Shown piece by piece: positions 1 to 8,985 of a stretch of 64,000 nucleotides of DNA (position 1 is the stretch's first letter; each line of letters begins with the position of its first letter). Source of the DNA: CAYYKK01 sp046351395. Lineage in GTDB: Bacteria > Myxococcota_A > Polyangia > Polyangiales > Polyangiaceae. The stretch lies in assembly GCA_046351395.1 (NCBI GenBank), contig JAXLYP010000001.1, forward strand, positions 558,001-622,000. The letters run 5' to 3'. Below the pieces are notes generated by a model, which was not told where the DNA came from, ran no database searches, and saw only the letters and a list, made by a program, of their open reading frames with translations. A program made the position numbers and the translations under genes.

Positions 1-1
1 C

Positions 2-187
2 GAAGACGTGGTGCTCCCTGCGGAGGTCGAGGAAGCGGACGACGTCGACGTGCCCGAGCCGCCCGTCGACGTGGAGTCCGAGTTCGTGAAGTCCGCGGTG
101 CAAGCCGCCATCGCGGCGATCGGCAAGAGGTGCAAGGCGCGCGGCAATGCCATTCGAGCAGACTACCTCATCTCCCGCGTACGATAG
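2..187 (+). CDS. C-terminal end of an unknown protein (5' truncated by window edge)
   Basis: The reading frame is open from base 2 to a TAG stop at 185-187 and gives about 61 residues. It begins with an acidic Pro/Val/Asp-rich stretch and ends in a basic helix-like tail (VQAAIAAIGKRCKARGN, then a terminal R). Codon third positions are mostly G/C, as in neighbouring genes, which supports real coding. The start lies outside the window, so no domain can be named. It converges on the lipoprotein gene ending at 219. Confidence 0.5.
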   Translation, partial: EDVVLPAEVEEADDVDVPEPPVDVESEFVKSAVQAAIAAIGKRCKARGNAIRADYLISRVR

Positions 188-218
188 ACGACGCACGTCG
201 GGTCTCGGGAGCCGGTGA

Positions 219-1568
219 CTACGGTGCTTCCGCGGCGATCGCGCTGATCGACGTTCCGAGCTTCGTGAGCGTCGTCCCGCAGGCGACGTACTCGCGCGCG
301 AGGGGCTTGCCCTTGCCGCGGCGGAGCTGGAGCGGGACCTCGAAGCGCGCGGTCGTGCTCGTGAGCCGGAAGCCCTTGAAATCGTCCATCGAGAGCACGG
401 GGATGCTGTCGATCTGGGGCGCGTCCGGGTCGTGCGGCTGGAAGTACGGCTTCAAGCAGTCGACCGTCATGTCGCTCTGGTTGCCGCTCCGCTTCGCGAA
501 GATCGCCTTCGTGGGGAGCCGCGCGCCGTCGCTCGTGCGGAAGATGAACCCCTCGACGACTTTGTCCGCGGGCGAGTCGTTGTTCGCGGAGCAGCGCACC
601 GCCACGAGCTCGCTCGTCGAGAGGCTGACGTCGCAGCTGCGATCCGGCGCCTTCGCGTTCGCCGTGGCCCAGTCGTCGATCACGCGCTGGATCGCGTCGA
701 CCGTCTTCTTCAGGCGGGGATCGGTGCTCGTGAACTGGAGCCCGGCGAACCCCGCCGTGTCGATCCCGAGCGGACCCGTCGGCCCGCTCGCGAGGCTCGC
801 GCCGTCGATCAGCGCAGGTCGGTGAAGCGGCGCGAGCGGTCCGCACCCGAGCCACGGTGCGATCCGCTCGAGCGGGAAATCGCAGCCGGTTCCATCACCG
901 GCGATCCCGAGTCCGCCCGCGCCGAGGAACATCATCCCGGGGCGCGGCTGGACCACGCCCACGAACGGCGTGCCCTCCGCGCTCGACGTGAACCCGAGCT
1001 TCGTCAGCCCGTCCGGGTACGTCTTCCGACAGACCTCGTCGATCGCCCCATACGCGTCCTTGCTGGGCACCAGGTCCTCGAACGACGCCTTCTTCCAGCC
1101 GTCCGCGGTCCGCGTGAACGCGAGCGTCTCGAAGCTCGCGGTCCGCGAGCTCCCGCGCGACGTGCCCGTGCACTGCAGGACGACGAGCTCGCCGTCGAGG
1201 TGGCTCAGGCTGCACCCCACCTCCATCCCCTTCGCCTTGGCGGTCTCGAACGCGCGCGTCTCCTTCTCGAGCGTCCCCGCGGTCGCGCTGATCGACGAGA
1301 GGAAGTTCGTCTTCCCAGCCTGCTCGAACGGCTCGACCTTGTGCGCCGGGATGGGGTCGCACTTCGCCACCGACGGCCCATCCGGCTTCGCGCTCGGTGC
1401 CGCGCTCGCGGACGCGCTCGGCGTCGTCGCGGACTCCATCGGCGCCGCGGCGACGCTCGCGGACGGCTTCCCCGTGGGCTCCGCTCCGACCTTCACCGGG
1501 CGCGGGGAGTCCGCTCCGCCGCACGCAACCATCGACACCCACAGCACGGGCAGGAACGTTCGAGTCAT
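219..1568 (-). CDS. Lipoprotein with an internal duplication, function unknown
   Basis: The 449-residue protein starts with a lipoprotein signal (MTRTFLPVLWVSMVACGG, lipobox MVAC), so it is probably anchored in the outer membrane or periplasm. A Pro/Ala/Ser-rich linker follows. Two regions of about 130 residues resemble each other: each has a Cys-x-(V/L)-S-x-S/H...EL(V)-x-(V/L)-(R/Q)-C motif followed by an FxRTxDG-like segment, which suggests a duplicated disulphide-containing domain. I do not recognise the family. ATG 1568 is preceded by GGGCGGGA; an in-frame ATG at 1580 is possible. The gene starts 25 bases after the stop of the clpB-like gene on the same strand, so the two may be cotranscribed. 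Confidence 0.75.
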   Translation of the reverse strand: MTRTFLPVLWVSMVACGGADSPRPVKVGAEPTGKPSASVAAAPMESATTPSASASAAPSAKPDGPSVAKCDPIPAHKVEPFEQAGKTNFLSSISATAGTLEKETRAFETAKAKGMEVGCSLSHLDGELVVLQCTGTSRGSSRTASFETLAFTRTADGWKKASFEDLVPSKDAYGAIDEVCRKTYPDGLTKLGFTSSAEGTPFVGVVQPRPGMMFLGAGGLGIAGDGTGCDFPLERIAPWLGCGPLAPLHRPALIDGASLASGPTGPLGIDTAGFAGLQFTSTDPRLKKTVDAIQRVIDDWATANAKAPDRSCDVSLSTSELVAVRCSANNDSPADKVVEGFIFRTSDGARLPTKAIFAKRSGNQSDMTVDCLKPYFQPHDPDAPQIDSIPVLSMDDFKGFRLTSTTARFEVPLQLRRGKGKPLAREYVACGTTLTKLGTSISAIAAEAP

Positions 1569-1593
1569 TCCCGCCCACATTACGATCACCGGC

Positions 1594-4233
1594 TCAGGCG
1601 AACGTAAACTTTTCCCCGTCGAGGTCGACCTGGACCAGCTTTCCGGGGCCCCAGCCGCCCTGGAGGATCGTCTCCGCGAGGGGGTTCTGGAGCTCGCGCA
1701 CGATCGTTCGCTTGAGCGGTCGAGCACCGAGGCTCGGCTCGTAGCTGAGATCGACGAGCCGGTCCTTCGCCTTGTCCGAGACCTGCACCTTGATCTCGCG
1801 ATCCGCGAGCAGCTTGTCGAGGCGGCGGAGCTGGATGTCCACGATGCCCCGGAGATCCTTCTTCGACAGCGGCTTGAAGACGATGATGTCGTCGATCCGG
1901 TTCAGGAACTCGGGCCGGAAGAACGCCTTCAGCTCCTCCTTCACCACGTCTTCGATCGCCTGACGTCCATCCTCCGTCTCGAACAGCTTCGGCTCCGTCT
2001 CGAGGATGCGCTTCGAGCCGATGTTGGACGTCATGATGACGACCGTGTTCGAGAAGTCCGCTGTCCGGCCGCGCCCGTCCGTGAGGCGACCGTCGTCGAG
2101 CACCTGGAGGAGGAGGTTGAACACGTCCTGGTGAGCCTTCTCGACTTCGTCGAAGAGCAGCACGCTGTACGGCTTCTTCCGCACCGCCTCGGTGAGCTGG
2201 CCGCCCTGCTCGCTGTCCTGGTAGCCGCTCGGCGAGCCGACGAGGCGCATCGCCATCGCCTTGTCCATGAACTCGGACATGTCGAGGCGGGTCATCGCGC
2301 CCTCGTCGTCGAACAGGAACTCCGCGAGCGCCTTCGCGAGCTCCGTCTTGCCGACGCCGCTCGGGCCGAGGAACAGGAACGAGCCGATGGGCTTGCCCGG
2401 ATCGCGCAGGCCGACGCGGCTGTTCCGGACGGCGAGCGAGATCGCCTTCGCGGGCTCGTCCTGCCCCACGACGCGCTTGCCGAGCCGCTCTTCCATCTTG
2501 AGCAGCTTCTGCGCCTCGCCCTCGAGCATCTTCGCGACCGGGATGCCCGTCCAGTCGTTGAGCGTCGCGGCCACGTCCCCCTCGCCGAGGATGTTCGCGT
2601 CGAGCTTGATGCCTTCCTTCGTCGCCGCGGCCTCGGCCGCCTCGAGCCGCTTCTTGATGTCCGGGATCGTGACGTGCTCGAGCTCGCCCAGCTTCGCGAA
2701 GTTCCGCTCCTTGCGGGCCTTCTCGAGCTGCTCGAGCGCGGTCGCGTGCTCCGCCCGCGCCTTCGCCGAGTTCACGATGACCTCGCGCCGCGACGCGAGC
2801 TTCGAGCGGATCTCCGTCACCTTCGGGTCGAGCTCGGCGAGCTCCTTCTCGAGGCGCTCGCGCGTCTTCACGCTCTTCGGATCCTCGTCGTCCCGGAGCG
2901 CCGCGATCTGGACGCGGAGCGACTCCGCGCGCTGGATCATGTTGTCGACCTCGGCGGGGACGCCGTCCACGTCCACGCGCTTGCGCGCCGCGGTCTCGTC
3001 CAGCAGGTCGACCGCCGTGTCCGGGAGGGCGCGGTCCGAGATGTAGCGCTTCGCGAGCGTCACGGCGGACGTGATCGCGGTCTCGGAGATGCGCACCTGG
3101 TGGTGCTTCTCGTAGCGCTCCGCGACGCCGCGGAGGATCTCCGTCGCCTGCTCCACGCTCGGCGCGTCGAGCGTGACCATGCTGAAGCGACGGAGGATGG
3201 ACGCGTCCTTCTCGTTGATCTTGCGCACGCCCTCGATCGTGGTCGTCGCGACGATGCGGATCTCGCTGCGGCTGAGGAGCGGCTTCAAGAGGTCCCCGAC
3301 GCCCGCGCCCGTCGCCCCTTGGCCGAAGAGCGAGTCGAAGTCCTCGATCACGAGGACGCACTCCGCGTCCTGGATCGCGCGGAGCTGGTCCACGAGCGTC
3401 TTCAGGCGCAGCTCGATCTCGCCGCGGAGCTTCGCGCCCGCCACGAGCGCGCCCGTGTCGAGCTCGAACATGCGCGCGCCCGCGAGGTTCGAGGGCACCT
3501 CGCCGACGGCGATGCGATCGGCGAGCGCGCGGATCACGCTCGTCTTGCCGACGCCGGGCTCCCCGATGAGGAGGGGGTGGTTCTTGAACCGACGCTCGAG
3601 GATCTGCATGAGCCGGCGCACCTCGATCGTCCGCCCGATCACGGGATCGAACTTGCCCGCCTTCGCCTCGGCCACGAGGTCGCGCGTGAACTGGAAGCCT
3701 CCGCTGGCGTCCGCGCCGGCGCTCCCGCCGCCGCTCGCCGCCGCCTTCGCGGAACCCCCGCCGCCCGCCGCGGCCGCGGTCTTCGGAGCGTCCTTCAGCG
3801 CGCCGACGTGCTGGCGGAACCCGCCCGGGCCGATGCCCTGCGCCGAGAGGATCTCCCCCGCTGGGCCCCGGATCTCCTGCGCGAGCGCGTGCAGCACGTG
3901 CTCCAGCCCCACGTTGTCCGCCTTGTCGCGCTGAGCCTCGCGCTCCGCGCGCTTGAGCAGATCGATCATCCGATCCGACAGGTACGCCATGCCCCCCGAC
4001 TGCTTCGGGAGCTTGCGCATCTGCGCCTCCGTCTGCGCCAAGATCTCCGCGGGATCGGCGCCCGCGCGGCGGAACACCTCATGCACTCCGTGGTCGTACT
4101 CGAGCACCCGCGCGAGCAGGTGCAGCGGGGACACCTCGCTGTGTCCGAGCTCGTCCGCGAGCGTCTGCGCGCTCCCGACGATGCTTCGCGTCTCGGTCGT
4201 GAACTTGTCGAGCTGGAGGGTATTGTCCGCCAT
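1594..4233 (-). CDS. clpB: ClpB-like AAA+ disaggregase paralogue with atypical first ATPase ring
   Basis: The 879-residue protein has the ClpB order: Clp_N repeats (about 1-145), an Ala/Gly/Ser linker (150-178), AAA1 with Walker A GEPGVGKT at 224-231, a coiled-coil middle domain rich in Glu/Lys/Arg, AAA2 with GPSGVGKTE and Walker B LLFDEVEKAH, and the C-terminal small domain (YEPSLGARPLKR). ClpB threads aggregated proteins with DnaK/DnaJ in the cytoplasm. Oddities: the AAA1 Walker B reads VLVIEDFD instead of the usual IDEhH, so the acidic pair is inverted. The AAA1 pore segment reads AKLRGE rather than AKYRGE, so the substrate-gripping Tyr is missing. The AAA2 pore reads GYQD rather than GYVG. 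It may be a specialised paralogue rather than the housekeeping ClpB. Confidence 0.88.
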   Translation of the reverse strand: MADNTLQLDKFTTETRSIVGSAQTLADELGHSEVSPLHLLARVLEYDHGVHEVFRRAGADPAEILAQTEAQMRKLPKQSGGMAYLSDRMIDLLKRAEREAQRDKADNVGLEHVLHALAQEIRGPAGEILSAQGIGPGGFRQHVGALKDAPKTAAAAGGGGSAKAAASGGGSAGADASGGFQFTRDLVAEAKAGKFDPVIGRTIEVRRLMQILERRFKNHPLLIGEPGVGKTSVIRALADRIAVGEVPSNLAGARMFELDTGALVAGAKLRGEIELRLKTLVDQLRAIQDAECVLVIEDFDSLFGQGATGAGVGDLLKPLLSRSEIRIVATTTIEGVRKINEKDASILRRFSMVTLDAPSVEQATEILRGVAERYEKHHQVRISETAITSAVTLAKRYISDRALPDTAVDLLDETAARKRVDVDGVPAEVDNMIQRAESLRVQIAALRDDEDPKSVKTRERLEKELAELDPKVTEIRSKLASRREVIVNSAKARAEHATALEQLEKARKERNFAKLGELEHVTIPDIKKRLEAAEAAATKEGIKLDANILGEGDVAATLNDWTGIPVAKMLEGEAQKLLKMEERLGKRVVGQDEPAKAISLAVRNSRVGLRDPGKPIGSFLFLGPSGVGKTELAKALAEFLFDDEGAMTRLDMSEFMDKAMAMRLVGSPSGYQDSEQGGQLTEAVRKKPYSVLLFDEVEKAHQDVFNLLLQVLDDGRLTDGRGRTADFSNTVVIMTSNIGSKRILETEPKLFETEDGRQAIEDVVKEELKAFFRPEFLNRIDDIIVFKPLSKKDLRGIVDIQLRRLDKLLADREIKVQVSDKAKDRLVDLSYEPSLGARPLKRTIVRELQNPLAETILQGGWGPGKLVQVDLDGEKFTFA

Positions 4234-4331
4234 GGCGGCGAAAGGTTATGCGGCGGGCCGACCGTAGGAAAGCCCCGAGTAGGGCGGCGCGAAGGTGTTG
4301 AACGGGCGCGCCGCGGTGCCATGATCGACGC

Positions 4332-4622
4332 ATGTCTGCGGCCGTCACGATCTACACGACAGCGGTGTGTCCGTACTGCGTGCGCGCGAAGTCCCTGCTC
4401 CGCTCGAAGGGCATCCCGTTCCGCGAAATCGACGTCGAGCGCCGGCCCGAGCTCCGCGAGTGGCTGATCGCGCGTTCGAAGCAGCGCACCGTCCCCCAGA
4501 TCTTCGTGAACGGCGCACCCCTCGGGGGCTTCACGGACATCGCGGCGCTCGATCAACAGGGGAAGCTCGATCCCCTCCTCGCGAGGGATCCCGAGGAGTC
4601 CGATCCGCAAGTCTTGGACTGA
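4332..4622 (+). CDS. grxC: Glutaredoxin (GrxC-type)
   Basis: The 96-residue protein has the glutaredoxin dithiol CPYC at residues 13-16, the cis-Pro segment TVPQIFVNG and the GGFTDIAALDQQGKLDPLL C-terminal helix that binds glutathione. It reduces protein disulphides or glutathionylated targets in the cytosol. Length and motifs match bacterial glutaredoxin 3. It diverges from the clpB-like gene (98-base intergenic region), and a shared stress promoter is possible but not visible. The last ten residues (ARDPEESDPQVLD) extend slightly past the usual fold. Confidence 0.93.
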   Translation: MSAAVTIYTTAVCPYCVRAKSLLRSKGIPFREIDVERRPELREWLIARSKQRTVPQIFVNGAPLGGFTDIAALDQQGKLDPLLARDPEESDPQVLD

Positions 4623-4758
4623 TCGCGTCTCCCCCGCTCCTGAGCATTCTTCGACGGAGATGCTCCGCGCCGGAGGCACTCGAGCGACGGGAGCACGAGA
4701 CCCGCGCCCGGCGTGCTGGACACGCCGGAGGTGACGTCGTGGTACGCTCCGACCCTGG

Positions 4759-6171
4759 ATGAAGGGGGAGAAGTCAGCCCGCGACAGCGGCCCGACCTCG
4801 GGTGAGGTCGGTTCGCCGAGCGCTCGAGAGCTCGTCGGTCGAACGATCGGCAAGTACGAGATCGTCCGCGCCATCGGCGGCGGTGGGATGGGGCGCGTCT
4901 ACGAGGGCATCAACACGACCATCGGAAAGCGCGTCGCCCTCAAGTTCATCGAGAAAGAGGCCGTCAGCGGGGACTCGTTCGCGCGCTTCCAGCGCGAGGC
5001 GCAGGCCGCGAGCGCGGTCGAGAGCGCGCACATCGTCGAGATCTTCGACGCGGGAGAGACGGACGACGGTCAACCCTTCATCGTCATGGAGCTCCTCCGC
5101 GGGGAGGACCTCGGCCACCGCATCCGGCGCCTCGGCAAGCTCGAGCTCGCGGAGGCGCTCCAGATCACCGCGCAGATCCTCCGCGGGCTCCACCGCGCGC
5201 ACGAGGTGGGCATCATCCATCGCGATCTCAAGCCCGACAACGTCTTCATCCTCGATCGCGACGACGATCAGATCTTCGCGAAGATCGTCGACTTCGGCGT
5301 GTCCAAGATGTCCCGCAAGGGCGTCGCGCGCTCGACCACGATCACGCAGGAGGGGACGGTGCTCGGCACGCCCCTCTACATGTCCCCCGAGCAGGCGCAG
5401 GCGCAGAGCGACGTCGACGGGCGCTCGGACATCTACAGCGTGGGCGCGATCCTCTACGAGATGCTCGCGGGCAAGCCGCCCCACGGCGGCGCCACCTACG
5501 AGCAAGTCATCGTGAACATCTGCATGAAGGACGCGGAGGACGTCCGCAAATTCACGCCCGGGGTGCCCGAGGACGTCTGGAGGGTGATGGCGCGCGCGCT
5601 CACGCGGGACCGCGACGCGCGCATCCCGACGGCGAGCGCGTTCCTCGACGAGCTGATCGCGGGATCGGACGGGATCCTCACGGGGCGCTCGATCTCGACG
5701 TCCGACGCCCGGGACAAGCGCGAGGGCCAGACCGTGATCCGGAGTGATCGCGGATCCTCGGGTTCGAAGACGCTGGGCGCCGTCTCCACCGTCGCGGCCG
5801 TCCCACCCCAAATCGCTACGACCGCGAAGAGCGAGCGGTCGAGCGCGATCCGCAACTACCTGATCGGCGGCGGTGTTGGCCTCGCGGTTGGAATCGGCGT
5901 GCTCGTCTATTTCCTCGCGAGCGCCGGCGCGACGGCGACGCGCCCCCGCCCAGCGGCCGAGGTCATCGTCCTCGACGGACAGAAGGTCGTCGTCTCGTAC
6001 ACCGCGGCCGCGCCCGACTCCGCGCCACCCCCACCCGCGACGGCGCCGGAGGTCGCAGCCTCCGCATCGGCGTCCGCGTCCGCATCCCCATCGGCGTCCG
6101 CGTCCGCGAAGAAGCCCCGCGTCGCGCCTCCGCCCGCGCCCACGCCGACGGGCCTGCACATCATGCACTGA
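4759..6171 (+). CDS. Membrane-anchored Ser/Thr protein kinase
   Basis: The 470-residue Hanks-type kinase has the Gly loop IGGGGMGRVYEG (39-50), catalytic Lys62 in VALKF, the HRDLKPDN loop (154-161), DFG at 178-180 and the activation-segment end GTPLYMSPEQ. All catalytic residues are present, so it should be active. A single transmembrane helix lies at about 366-388, followed by a Pro/Ala/Ser-rich tail with (Ala-Ser)n runs, probably periplasmic and too simple to name as a sensor. It is followed after 5 bases by a PEGA/beta-barrel gene on the same strand, a likely operon partner. Confidence 0.93.
   Translation: MKGEKSARDSGPTSGEVGSPSARELVGRTIGKYEIVRAIGGGGMGRVYEGINTTIGKRVALKFIEKEAVSGDSFARFQREAQAASAVESAHIVEIFDAGETDDGQPFIVMELLRGEDLGHRIRRLGKLELAEALQITAQILRGLHRAHEVGIIHRDLKPDNVFILDRDDDQIFAKIVDFGVSKMSRKGVARSTTITQEGTVLGTPLYMSPEQAQAQSDVDGRSDIYSVGAILYEMLAGKPPHGGATYEQVIVNICMKDAEDVRKFTPGVPEDVWRVMARALTRDRDARIPTASAFLDELIAGSDGILTGRSISTSDARDKREGQTVIRSDRGSSGSKTLGAVSTVAAVPPQIATTAKSERSSAIRNYLIGGGVGLAVGIGVLVYFLASAGATATRPRPAAEVIVLDGQKVVVSYTAAAPDSAPPPPATAPEVAASASASASASPSASASAKKPRVAPPPAPTPTGLHIMH
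6060..6117 (+). repeat. Low-complexity Ala-Ser coding repeat
   Basis: GC-rich hexamer-like repeats of the type GCGTCC/GCATCG encode an Ala-Ser run in the extracytoplasmic tail of the upstream kinase. The tract is in frame and could vary in length by slippage without breaking the gene. Confidence 0.6.
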
Positions 6172-6176
6172 TCCGG

Positions 6177-7697
6177 ATGGTGCGCTCCGCTCGCTCCGGC
6201 GCGAACTCCGTCGCTCGTTCGGGCGCGCGCTTCGCCGTCCTCGTCGCTCTCGCCGCGCTCTCTGCGGGGCCGCGCTGGGCCGTCGCGCAGCCCACGAAGG
6301 GGCCGACGCCCGCGGAGGCCGAGTACAGCCAGCACATGAAGAACGGCATTCAGCTCTACGAGCTGAAGCACTTCGGCCCCGCGATCATCGAGTTCGAGGC
6401 CGCATACAAGGCGAAGCCCGCGCCCGGCCCGCTCGTGAACGAAGCGCTCTGTTACCGCGAGCAGATGAAGTACCCCCAGGCGGTGGCCGCGCTGAGGCGC
6501 GCGCTCCGCGATCACGGCGGAGAGCTCGACCCGATCAACAAAGCCGCGGCGGAGAAGGCGATCGAGGAGATGAGCCCCCTCATCGCGTACGTGTCGCTGA
6601 AGCTCGATCCGCCGGACTCGGCGGTGACGATCGACGACGAGGTCGTCCCGCCGAGCGCCTACGGCGAGGTGGAGCTCGCGCCGAACGAGCACACCATCGT
6701 GATCACCCATCCGGGCTACGAGTCCACGACGGAACGCTTCACCGTGGTGAGCGGCGAGCACAAGGAGTTCACCGCTGCGCTCGTGACGCGGATGGGTTTG
6801 CTCGAGATCTTCGCGGCGCGCGACGACGTCGAGATCGAAGTGGATGGGAGCGTCGTCGGCCGCGGGCACTGGTCTGGGCCCGCCGAGCAGGGCAACCACG
6901 CGGTGAGGTTCGCCGGCGATCCCGATCCGATCTCCGTCACGGCTGTGGCGAAGCAGTCCGTCGTCCTCGATCGGCGCGCCGCGCCGGCGCCGAAGCCGCC
7001 ACCCCCGGCGGACCCCAAGCCTCCCCCACCCAAGCCCGCGCCCGAGCCGATGGGGTTCTACGTGTTCGTGCAGGGCGGACTCCTCTACCCGACCGCGCTG
7101 CCGGACGCGTTCATTCGCCCCCCGGGCACCCCCGATCCGACGTTCGTCGAGGCGACGAACAACGCGGGCGCGATGGGCGGGCTGCGCGCGGGGTTCCGCA
7201 TCAACACGTACGCCGCGTTCGAGGGCAGCTTCGACTACTCGAACGTCACGGGCGGGCGCACGTCCCCGTCGGGGAGCCAGTCGGACCCGGCGGAGTATTC
7301 GTTCTCGTCGTGGCGCCTCGGTCCCTTCCTCCGTCTCATGTCGCCCGGAAGGATCGCGCGGTTCGTCGGCGCGGTCGGGGGCGGGCTCGCGTTCCACGAC
7401 GTGTCCTTCTCCAACGTCACGGGGGACGCGGCCTGCATCAAGAGCGCGCAGCCTCTCATCGAGCGCTGCCTCGACTCGTGGGGCGTCGACTTCTTCGTGA
7501 CGGCGGACGCGGGGGTGGAGTTCAACATCGGTCGCGCGATCCTCGGCCTGCGCCTCGAGGTCACGGTGGATGGGACGAAGGGCTCGAACGACAACCAGGG
7601 CTCGGAGAAATCCGCCGACCGCGTCGGCAACGCGTTCGACAACGATCCCGTGCCGTTCATCGGGCCCATCGCCCACTTCGGCTACTCGGTCTGGTGA
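6177..7697 (+). CDS. TPR/PEGA protein with C-terminal outer-membrane beta-barrel
   Basis: The 506-residue protein begins with a long basic n-region and hydrophobic core ending AVA-QP, a Sec signal peptide. TPR-like helices follow (about 45-130; GIQLYELKHFGPAIIEFEAAY), then two PEGA-type beta repeats (about 140-215, 210-260; HTIVITHPGYES), a Pro/Lys linker, and a C-terminal part with alternating aromatic/hydrophobic strands that ends in HFGYSVW, typical of a beta-barrel ending in an aromatic residue. It probably sits in the outer membrane and contacts peptidoglycan or other envelope parts. The kinase gene ends 5 bases upstream, so the two are likely cotranscribed. The exact function is unknown. 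Confidence 0.8.
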   Translation: MVRSARSGANSVARSGARFAVLVALAALSAGPRWAVAQPTKGPTPAEAEYSQHMKNGIQLYELKHFGPAIIEFEAAYKAKPAPGPLVNEALCYREQMKYPQAVAALRRALRDHGGELDPINKAAAEKAIEEMSPLIAYVSLKLDPPDSAVTIDDEVVPPSAYGEVELAPNEHTIVITHPGYESTTERFTVVSGEHKEFTAALVTRMGLLEIFAARDDVEIEVDGSVVGRGHWSGPAEQGNHAVRFAGDPDPISVTAVAKQSVVLDRRAAPAPKPPPPADPKPPPPKPAPEPMGFYVFVQGGLLYPTALPDAFIRPPGTPDPTFVEATNNAGAMGGLRAGFRINTYAAFEGSFDYSNVTGGRTSPSGSQSDPAEYSFSSWRLGPFLRLMSPGRIARFVGAVGGGLAFHDVSFSNVTGDAACIKSAQPLIERCLDSWGVDFFVTADAGVEFNIGRAILGLRLEVTVDGTKGSNDNQGSEKSADRVGNAFDNDPVPFIGPIAHFGYSVW

Positions 7698-7715
7698 AGA
7701 TATAGTGGTGACGCC

Positions 7716-8567
7716 ATGAGCGACGAAGCCCCCACGATCGCTGGGTTGAAGCTCGAGCAGGTGGCCGGCGTGCACGCCGCGCTCAACGAGAAGCTCCCGC
7801 TCGAGGAGATCCTCAAGCAAGAGAAGATCGCTCCGGACGCTTGGGGGACGGGCGAGAAGGCGTGGCGTGTCGCGCTCGCGGGCTCCCCCGACTTGCAGCT
7901 CGCGTACGCCGCGAAGGTCCGCGAAGCGGAGGATCACTTGCGTCGCCCTTGCCCGCCGTACGACGACGATCCCGCGGCTTGGGCCGGCCTCACGGGCGCG
8001 CTCGCCACGAGCGACGGGGTCGCGGCGTTCGTCGCTGGCGTCGGGCTCTCGATGACGGATTTCGGGCGGCTCGGGCGCGCGTGGCGGCGGAAGGCGGAGA
8101 AGGATCCCGAGGTGACTGCGACGCTCAACAAGCTCGCCGGAAAGGGCACTCCGCCGAAGAAGGTGACGCTCGAGCCACCCAAGCTGAAGCCCTACCCATG
8201 GAGCCCGAAGGCCGCTCCGTCGCCCGTCGGTCCGAAGAGCCCGACCTCGCCAGCACCCTCCGCGGCCGTTTCAGGGGATGAAGGGCGCTCGGCGATCCTC
8301 GCGCGGCCCGTCGACGGGCGCCTCCCCATCGAGACGGATCTCGATCTCTACGCAGCCCTCGTGGTCGTCCTCGAGCTCGCACCGGCGACGAAGGCGCGGG
8401 CGCTCGCGCTGCTAGGCCTCGACGGGGCGCGCGGCGACGCGATCGCCGCGAGCTGGCGCGAGCGCCTGAAGGAGCCCGCCCTCGAGGCGGAGTTCTCCGT
8501 CAAGAAGCTTGACCATCGCATCTCGCTCAAGGAGATGCTGCGAGGGGCGCGGCCCCTCCCACCCTGA
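7716..8567 (+). CDS. Unknown soluble protein next to a DUF2169-PAAR pair
   Basis: The 283-residue protein has no signal peptide or membrane segment. The N-terminal half is helical and charged (LEQVAGVHAALNEKLPLEEILKQ; MTDFGRLGRAWRRKAEKDP), a Pro-rich linker lies near 145-185, and the C-terminal part (DLYAALVVVLELAPATKARALALLGLDG) is again helical. The phrase GLSMTDFGRLGRAWRRK with conserved-looking Trp/Arg residues suggests a small helical domain. It lies 18 bases after the beta-barrel gene and converges on the PAAR gene 20 bases away. The context hints at a T6SS accessory or adaptor role, but nothing in the sequence proves it. Confidence 0.7.
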   Translation: MSDEAPTIAGLKLEQVAGVHAALNEKLPLEEILKQEKIAPDAWGTGEKAWRVALAGSPDLQLAYAAKVREAEDHLRRPCPPYDDDPAAWAGLTGALATSDGVAAFVAGVGLSMTDFGRLGRAWRRKAEKDPEVTATLNKLAGKGTPPKKVTLEPPKLKPYPWSPKAAPSPVGPKSPTSPAPSAAVSGDEGRSAILARPVDGRLPIETDLDLYAALVVVLELAPATKARALALLGLDGARGDAIAASWRERLKEPALEAEFSVKKLDHRISLKEMLRGARPLPP

Positions 8568-8587
8568 TCCGCACGACTCCGCGCGAC

Positions 8588-8983
8588 TCAGCCCGCGCTG
8601 CAGGTCGTCTTGCCGGTTGGGACGACGTGAGCGTTCTTCGACGTTCCCATGTCGTTGCACGAGGTGGCGGCGTCACCGATCCGAGCGATCGCCTTGCCAT
8701 CTGCTTTCACGGAGCTGCTCCCTTCGACGACCTCCGCCGAGTCCTCCGGGGGGTTCAGGAACTGTCCTCCCGGCGCGACGTGGCCTGGGGTGTTGTTTGC
8801 TCTGCTTCCGACGACCGCGACGGCTTTGCCGTCAGCGAAGACCGTCGGCGCGAGACTCTTGGTGATCGGACCCACGAACGGCAGGGGTATGGGCATCGGC
8901 GCTGGAAGCAGGGGTACGGGCATCAGCACGATGTGCGTGTCCATCCCGACGATCTGGTCGTTCTCTCGAGCGATGCGGGCCAT
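8588..8983 (-). CDS. PAAR-like spike-tip protein
   Basis: The 131-residue protein resembles PAAR/DUF4150-type proteins that cap the VgrG spike of type VI secretion systems. It is rich in Gly/Pro/Ala, shows repeated short beta strands (VFADGKAVAVVGSRANN; SSVKADGKAIARIGDAATSC) and ends with VVPTGKTTCSAG. The N-terminal IVGMDTHIVLMP fits the metal-binding His region of this fold. It starts 2 bases after the DUF2169 gene stop, so the two are translated together. DUF2169 proteins are known companions of PAAR/VgrG-type effectors. No tss core genes lie within the window. Confidence 0.75.
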   Translation of the reverse strand: MARIARENDQIVGMDTHIVLMPVPLLPAPMPIPLPFVGPITKSLAPTVFADGKAVAVVGSRANNTPGHVAPGGQFLNPPEDSAEVVEGSSSVKADGKAIARIGDAATSCNDMGTSKNAHVVPTGKTTCSAG

Positions 8984-8985
8984 GT

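Noticed and set aside
970..4467. Open frame of 1,165 codons on the plus strand opposite the clpB-like gene
   Set aside because: Leu/Arg/Glu-rich composition without motifs, exactly antisense to clear ClpB motifs; a shadow of GC-rich codon use.
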